The position numbers were made by a program, and so were the translations under genes. The notes beneath the pieces were generated by a model. The model ran no database searches, had not been told where the DNA came from, and was given only the letters and a program-made list of their open reading frames with translations. Below are positions 27,238-32,180 of a stretch of 32,180 nt of DNA, one piece after another (positions within the stretch are counted from its first letter, which is position 1; each line of letters starts with the position of its first letter). This stretch comes from Verrucomicrobiales bacterium (lineage in GTDB: Bacteria; Verrucomicrobiota; Verrucomicrobiia; Limisphaerales; JAYPXF01), in contig PBAL01000048.1 in assembly GCA_002715965.1 (NCBI GenBank), positions 1 to 32,180 on the forward strand, given 5' to 3'.

Positions 27238-28473
27238 CTGATCATGATGGCCGTCTTCCCTTTCTCCATTTCATGGAAATATTGAAAGAACCGATACTCG
27301 GATTCCGGATCCATCCAACTTGTCGGCTCATCCAGAATGGTAACCCGCGCGTGGCGAACCAGGGCGCGGGCGATCGCGACCTTTTGCCACTCACCCTGGC
27401 TCAGCTGCCCGCCATGCTTGAAGCGACGTCCGAGTCGGGTCGCGTATTTCTGGGGCAGTTTGTCAATGACCTCGTGCGTGCCGCTCATGCTGGCCAACGA
27501 TGGCAACGTGTTGCTCCGGCTTGACGGTGAGAGAGACGTTGCGCAGGGCTTCACGTGCGGAACCGGGATACTTGAAGCTCACATTCTCCAGCTGAAGTTC
27601 ATCCATCTCCATGGGAATGCCTTCAGCTCCGTCGGCGGACCGCACCGTCGGTTTCAAGTCCAGTAATTGAAACAAGTTTCCGATGAACAGATTGCTGTCG
27701 TAAAGATTGGTGATCCCGAGGACGAATTTTCCGAGAAAAGCCTGGACCCGGTAGAATGCAGTGAAGAATACGATGAGGTCCCCCAGCGAAAAGGCTCCTT
27801 CAACGGTCTTCCATGCCACATAGGACTACGCTGAAAACTGGGCCGCCGAGGTTCCAAGTTTTACGCTGAATTCGAGAATCAATCGAAGGTACTGGACACG
27901 AATCTTTTCACTGCAAAGGGCCGTGCGCAGATCGCGATACCAGTGTCTGATCGTCTCACCAAACCCAAAAATCCGAGCTTCCTTGGCTGATTCGGTTGAT
28001 GTCAGGAGATGATGAAAGTAGTTGGTCTGGCGTTCGCGTTCGGTGGTGGCACCATAAAACTGAAACATCTTGTCTGCCGAACCGATCTGGACGATCAGAC
28101 CCGGCACGAACGAGGCCACCAGCAGAAGCGAAACGCGCCAATGAAAGGTCATCAGGAAAACGAACACCGCCAGCAGAGAGAGCCCATTCTGCACAATTTG
28201 TCCCAGCGTATTCACCAGTGTCCCGATGCGGCCGGGAGCCTGGGTTTACGCCAGGTGGAGATTGTCCTGGTAGGCCGGGTTCTCGTAGAAGGCCAAATCC
28301 AAGCGCAGCGACTGCTCGTGGATTCGGGTCATCACGTTGTCCTGTGTCAGCTGTTCGTGCGCCATGGTGATGTAGGAACTCACGGAGCGGAGCAGGATCA
28401 CCAGTATCTCTACACACGCCACTGCGACAACGAACCCGGCGATGGACAGTACTATGATGCTGGCTGCCACCAT
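27140..28473 (-). pseudogene. Decayed ABC exporter (permease plus ATPase)
   Basis: One minus-strand frame encodes the membrane domain of an ABC exporter but is interrupted twice in frame: TAA at 28246-28248 (…NLHLA*TQAPGRIG) and TAG at 27826-27828 (…AQFSA*SYVAWKT). After VSLTVKPEQHVAIVG the Walker A loop and what follows are missing; near 27490-27498 the sequence jumps with a frameshift to MSGTHEVIDKLP. The signature (QLSQGEWQKVAIARAL) and Walker B (VTILDEPTS) remain. A second frameshift near 27210 separates ISHRLNTVAW from MADLIVVMEDGRILESG. Both ends lack their expected sequence. No functional protein is possible. Confidence 0.88.
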
Positions 28474-28825
28474 GCGTTATGCGTCTGTGGTGACGAACGT
28501 GTTCTCCACGATGTGTGTGGATGCCATGTGTAACGACACGCCCGCTGTGGTGATCGGATTTGATGTCTCCGAGGTATCGTACCAACGTTCGGTGACAAAG
28601 TACGTCACCTATGCCCATATCAAGGACTTGTTGGAGTTTGATGCCGTGCTGCACGCGACATCGATGGAGGAACTGATCGAGTATCTTGCAGCGTGTTTGA
28701 AGGATCCGAATATCAAGTCGGCTGAGCGGAGGAAGTGTGTGGATGTGGAGGCGCATCATCCGGATGGGAATGCTGCGAGGAATGTTTCAGCGTTCCTGGT
28801 GGAACGGATGAAGGCGAAGGAGTGA
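28442..28825 (+). pseudogene. C-terminal remnant of a CDP-glycerol-transferase-like protein
   Basis: 127 codons resemble the end of a polysaccharide-synthesis glycosyl/glycerophosphotransferase. Blocks are YASVVTNVFSTMCVDAMCNDTPAVVIGFD, a nucleotide-binding-like segment, and HHPDGNAARNVSAFLVERM at the end. The N-terminal two thirds are absent, and the 5' end abuts the truncated ABC exporter on the other strand. It has an ATG but no plausible promoter, so it is taken as a stump. Confidence 0.6.
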
Positions 28826-28898
28826 TCGCCCACTAAACACACGAAATACACCAAAGTCAGCGTGCTCTGTGCGTGCTCCAGATTCGCTCTATCGCGAT

Positions 28899-28962
28899 GG
28901 CCGGTCTCCGAACACCTGAGGGAGACCTTCGGTCTGCAAACTGGTTCGGTCAGAGACCGGCC
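28899..28962. repeat. Long inverted repeat with an inner hairpin
   Basis: GGCCGGTCTC (28899-28908) and GAGACCGGCC (28953-28962) are perfect 10-bp arms. Inside, AGACC and GGTCT pair around TTC. It lies in the 190-bp gap between the glycosyltransferase stump and the peptidase stop. It may end transcripts or be a REP-type element. Confidence 0.45.
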
Positions 28963-29015
28963 GCAACAGTTTTGGGGGACCCACCCAGAACAACATGGGA
29001 GGCCGCATCCCTGTC

Positions 29016-31916
29016 CTATTTTCTGGCTTCGGGCGTGATGGTGAGGGTGACGCGTTTCTTGCCGCGTTCGACAACGACCTTGACCGGTTTGCCGATCTTC
29101 ACGGCGTCGATGGCGTAGGTGTAGTCGTAGATGTTCTCGATTTTCTGACCGCCAAATTCCACGATGATGTCCCCGCCCTTCATTCCGCCTTTGTCGGCTG
29201 GTGCGCCGGCGCGCGTTCCGGAGATCTTCACGCCTTTGACATCGCCACCGGCATAGTCGGGGATGGTTCCGAGGTAGGCGCGCAGACGATCACGGCTGCC
29301 GCCTTTGTCCTGACGTTTCACTTTGACGTAGTCCGGGCGTTTGTCGGCAAGGACGAGATCCCGGGCGATAAGGCGGGCGAACTTGGTGATGCGTTCCAAA
29401 CCGGAGTAGTTGAGCGTGTCCGGTTTGTCGGCGGGACGATGGTATTCCTCGTGGCTGCCGGTGAAAAAGGCAAGCACGGGGATGCCCTTCGGATAGAAGG
29501 AAGTGGTGTCGGTGGGGAGATAAGGGTCGCTCTGGAGCGTGAGACTGAAACCGGAAACGACATTGCGTTGTTCGATCATCTTCTTCCACACGCTGGATGA
29601 ACCGACGCCTTGCAAGGTGAGCTTGTTGTCGCGAAGTCGGCCGACCATGTCGAAGTTCAGATAGGCGACGATGTTGGTGTTCGGAACGGTGGGATCCTTG
29701 GCGAAGGCGGCTGATCCCATGAGTCCCATCTCCTCACCGGACCAGGCGGCAAAGATCACTCCGCGATGTTTTTTCTGCGGAGCAAGTGAGCTTTTCAATT
29801 CGGCCGCCAGTTCGAGAATCGCAGCTGTGCCGGAGGCATTGTCGTCGGCGCCGTTATGCACCTTGCCTTCCTCGTCCTTGCGGGCAAAGCCGCCGGTTTC
29901 GCCCCGACCGAGATGATCGTAGTGTGCACCGAGCAGGATGTATTCGTCGGTGCCCTTCGACGGGATGACACCAATGACATTTCGATCGGTTTTCTTGACG
30001 TAACGAATGCCGGTGCCGATGCGCAGCTTGAGGCGGGGAATGGCGAAACCGGTTTCGGCATGCGGGTTCTCGCGATCGAGTTCGGTCTGGATCTTCTTCA
30101 GGTCCTTGTGCGCGACCGTGAAGATTTTCTGGGCAACCTCGCCACTGATGCTGGCCGCGATGATCCCCGAGCCGGAAGCACCGGTTTCGTAAGTGAGCGA
30201 GGCGAGCTTTCCGGCGTTTGGCGAATTGGGGCCGGTGACAACAATGATTGCCTTGGCTCCGTTGTTGCGTGCGATGAGGGCCTTGTAGCGCAGGCCGGCA
30301 TATCGGTTGAGGGCCTGGCGACGTTCTGTGCTCACGTCTTCAGGAACGTAGCGCAGCACGAGGACGATCTTGTTGGAGACATTCAAGCCGGTGTAGGAGT
30401 TGTATCCCTTTTCGCGGGCGCCGGGCATGGTGAGTCCGTAGCCGGCGAATACCACTTCACCCTCCACTTCACCATTGGCGGTGAAGGAGAGCGGTCTGAA
30501 TTCCTTGTTCAGTTCATATTTTCCGTTCGGGTAATAGGCCGTGTCCAGATTCAGCGTGTTCTTGCCATCAACGATCTTCACGCCCGCATTGAAGCTGAAG
30601 GGTTGGAAGAACTCCTTCTCACCCTTGGGCGTCAGTCCGTTTTGCTTGAAGTTCGCGGCCACGAAATTCGCTGCGATTTCCGCGCCCTTTGTTCCGGTGA
30701 GCCGGCCTTCCAGTTTTTCGTCAGCGAGAAAGCCGACGTGCGTCTTGAGATCGGCTTCCGTGATCGCGGTGGTCAGGCCCAGCGGGGCGTGCGGATCGGA
30801 GTGGCTCGCGGCGATCTGTTCGGTGATCTTTCGCTCCGGCGCAGCGTTCAGAGCAGTCAGGGCTGCGGCATGATTCCAATTGCCGAGGAAGAGTTGGGAT
30901 TTCTTGTCGGAGGTGCGGTTGGATGTCCAGCAGAGCTTTGTGCCGTCGGGTGAGAAAACGGGAAGACCGTCGAATCCGTCGGTATGGGTGACCCGAACCG
31001 GTTCGCGCTCGCCCCGGGCATCGACAATGAAGAGTTCAAAATTGGCGAAGCCAAACTTGTTGGCGGTGAAGATCACGTATTCGCCGGATGGATGGTAGTA
31101 GGGCGCCCAGGACATGGCATTGAAACTGGTGAGCTTGCGCACGTCGGAGCCATCAGTTTTCATCGTGTGGACTTCGGCCATGTCGCCCTTCTCATTGAAA
31201 CGTCTCCAGATGATCCGCTTGCCGTCGGGGGAAAAGAAGGGGCCGCCATCGTAACCGCGCGTATTGGTCAGTCGTTTCTGACCTGAGCCGTCCGCGTTCA
31301 TGATGTAAATCTCGCCGAAGTGAGAGGGATTCAGAAGGTAGGTCTGGTGGTCCTTCTTCGAAAGCTTGTCCAATGGGAAGGCACTGCGCAGGGAACAGAA
31401 CACGATCTTGCTGCCGTCCGGTGAATAGGCCGCTTCCGCGTCGTAACCCATGGCCGAGGTCAGTCGGCGCAGATTCTTTCCATCCCGATTGCCGACGAAG
31501 ATGTCCATGGTTTCGTCGTAATCCCAAGAGTAACGACGTGACTTGCCGCTGTTACGGAAGTCGATTTCCTTCTTCTGCTTCGCGCGGGCTTCGACGTCGT
31601 GATGGGTCGAGCCGAAGAGAACTTCCTTGGTTCCGGGCCGCAGAAACGCGCAGGTGGTCTTGCCGTGACCGGGGGAGATGCGATGACTGTCGCCGGTCGT
31701 GAGGTCGAGGAAATAGATTTGGTAGAAGGGATTGCCTGGCTCGCGTTCGCTTTGGAACACCATTGCGTTTCCATCGGCCGAATAATAACCCTCGCCACTA
31801 CGCCGGCCCTCGTAGATGAGTTGGCGGGTATTCGAAATGAAGGTTGCCTCGTCGTTGCCCGAGGCGAAGAGGCTGACAAAAAGGGCGATGGAGAGAATAG
31901 AGGTCGTTGGTTTCAT
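29016..31916 (-). CDS. Secreted TolB-propeller / M28 peptidase / PDZ protein
   Basis: ATG 31916 gives 966 residues with a signal peptide (MKPTTSILSIALFVSLFASG); the 34 extra codons upstream do not look coding. Residues about 30-400 are a WD40-like TolB propeller with repeats such as AAYSPDGSKIVF, PFFSPDGKRIIW and PVFSPDGTKLCW. A protease-associated domain follows (about 500-610). Next is a di-zinc M28 aminopeptidase domain with GAHYDHLG (about 663), NGADDNASGT, SGEEMGLMGS, NFDMVG and HEEYHRPAD (about 823). A PDZ domain closes the protein (about 880-966, RAGAPADKGGMKGGDIIVEFGG). It probably degrades peptides in the periplasm or outside the cell. Confidence 0.9.
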   Translation of the reverse strand: MKPTTSILSIALFVSLFASGNDEATFISNTRQLIYEGRRSGEGYYSADGNAMVFQSEREPGNPFYQIYFLDLTTGDSHRISPGHGKTTCAFLRPGTKEVLFGSTHHDVEARAKQKKEIDFRNSGKSRRYSWDYDETMDIFVGNRDGKNLRRLTSAMGYDAEAAYSPDGSKIVFCSLRSAFPLDKLSKKDHQTYLLNPSHFGEIYIMNADGSGQKRLTNTRGYDGGPFFSPDGKRIIWRRFNEKGDMAEVHTMKTDGSDVRKLTSFNAMSWAPYYHPSGEYVIFTANKFGFANFELFIVDARGEREPVRVTHTDGFDGLPVFSPDGTKLCWTSNRTSDKKSQLFLGNWNHAAALTALNAAPERKITEQIAASHSDPHAPLGLTTAITEADLKTHVGFLADEKLEGRLTGTKGAEIAANFVAANFKQNGLTPKGEKEFFQPFSFNAGVKIVDGKNTLNLDTAYYPNGKYELNKEFRPLSFTANGEVEGEVVFAGYGLTMPGAREKGYNSYTGLNVSNKIVLVLRYVPEDVSTERRQALNRYAGLRYKALIARNNGAKAIIVVTGPNSPNAGKLASLTYETGASGSGIIAASISGEVAQKIFTVAHKDLKKIQTELDRENPHAETGFAIPRLKLRIGTGIRYVKKTDRNVIGVIPSKGTDEYILLGAHYDHLGRGETGGFARKDEEGKVHNGADDNASGTAAILELAAELKSSLAPQKKHRGVIFAAWSGEEMGLMGSAAFAKDPTVPNTNIVAYLNFDMVGRLRDNKLTLQGVGSSSVWKKMIEQRNVVSGFSLTLQSDPYLPTDTTSFYPKGIPVLAFFTGSHEEYHRPADKPDTLNYSGLERITKFARLIARDLVLADKRPDYVKVKRQDKGGSRDRLRAYLGTIPDYAGGDVKGVKISGTRAGAPADKGGMKGGDIIVEFGGQKIENIYDYTYAIDAVKIGKPVKVVVERGKKRVTLTITPEARK

Positions 31917-32087
31917 GCAAATCGGGTGATGTTTAACCGCATCCGGCGGATGTGGCAATCGGTTGGACGGTCGAAATGCCAGATTGATTGAAACGAGCCA
32001 AGGGCGTCGTTGGGCCATTGGAGTTCACGCTCTTGCGCGCATGACGCCATCTTCGGCTGGCAACTAGGCTGAATCGACATTCAGGAT

Positions 32088-32120
32088 TGTACAAACCTGG
32101 TGAATATGTACAAAGCTTGG
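32088..32120. repeat. Tandem TGTACAAA repeat at the right insertion sequence
   Basis: TGTACAAACCTGG (32088) and TGTACAAAGCTTGG (32107) are near-identical, 19 bp apart, and directly precede the transposase ATG. They may belong to the element's left end or to the transposase promoter. The rest of the gap from 31917 holds only a CGCATCCG/CGGATGTG-like hairpin near 31940. Confidence 0.4.
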
Positions 32121-32121
32121 G

Positions 32122-32180
32122 ATGGCCAAGCGATACGAACTGAGCGACGAACAATGGGAGCGGATCAAGGACTTGCTACC
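32122..32180 (+). mobile_element. IS5-family transposase N-terminus (partial, runs off right edge)
   Basis: From ATG 32122 the frame reads MAKRYELSDEQWERIKDLLP to the edge of the window. This is the standard opening (DUF4096) of IS5-group transposases. Catalytic residues lie outside the window. It is unrelated to the transposase at the left edge. Confidence 0.75.

Noticed and set aside
29856..30953. 365-codon plus-strand frame
   Set aside because: Antisense shadow of the M28 peptidase gene, whose metal-binding motifs are all in place.

Overview
The window reads as chromosomal DNA of a member of the PVC group, most likely a Verrucomicrobiota bacterium. The sequence evidence is a DUF1549/DUF1553 protein with a heme-like CX4CHG motif, a Tat-exported Gfo/Idh/MocA oxidoreductase, a CE15-type esterase, a secreted TolB-propeller/M28/PDZ peptidase, moderately high GC, and many starts without a clear Shine-Dalgarno sequence. 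The assignment to this group is inference; no rRNA gene is present to test it.

Layout. 1-109 is the start of a leftward transposase. 216-1763 is gcvT-gcvH (glycine cleavage), preceded by an unexplained leader with two hairpins, one of terminator type. 2118-6071 holds a beta-CASP metallo-hydrolase and the DUF1549/DUF1553 protein. 6087-10888 (minus strand) holds an SGNH hydrolase, a Gfo/Idh oxidoreductase and a sialidase-like protein whose frame runs on from a zinc-ribbon/membrane N-terminus. 11010-12532 is ybaB-recR-HAD phosphatase. 12705-14475 is mgtE plus a coupled GNAT gene. A 226-bp element with inverted ends follows (14609-14834), then a pxpA homologue.

15724-16703 is a long non-coding stretch before dnaA, with one perfect DnaA box, and is a possible replication origin. 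dnaA (16704-18101) ends at a 13-bp-stem terminator shared with a convergent minus-strand operon running from 22179 to 18169: CE15-type esterase, madL, madM and a malonyl-CoA synthetase. The last three make a malonate uptake and activation module. 22735-26748 is a chaperone cluster dnaK-groES-groEL, preceded by a near-perfect sigma-54 promoter sequence and stacked palindromes, and closed by a strong terminator.

26.8-28.8 kb is a graveyard: a membrane-protein ORF, an ABC exporter broken by two nonsense codons, a deletion through Walker A and a frameshift, and the C-terminal stump of a CDP-glycerol-transferase-like protein. 29016-31916 encodes the large secreted peptidase, and the window ends in the first codons of a second, unrelated transposase.

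The most interesting points are the esterase-malonate operon, the sigma-54 promoter on a heat-shock chaperone operon, the MITE-like element with related pieces nearby, the gcvT leader hairpins, and the zinc-ribbon/sialidase fusion. I found no CRISPR array, tRNA or rRNA gene.
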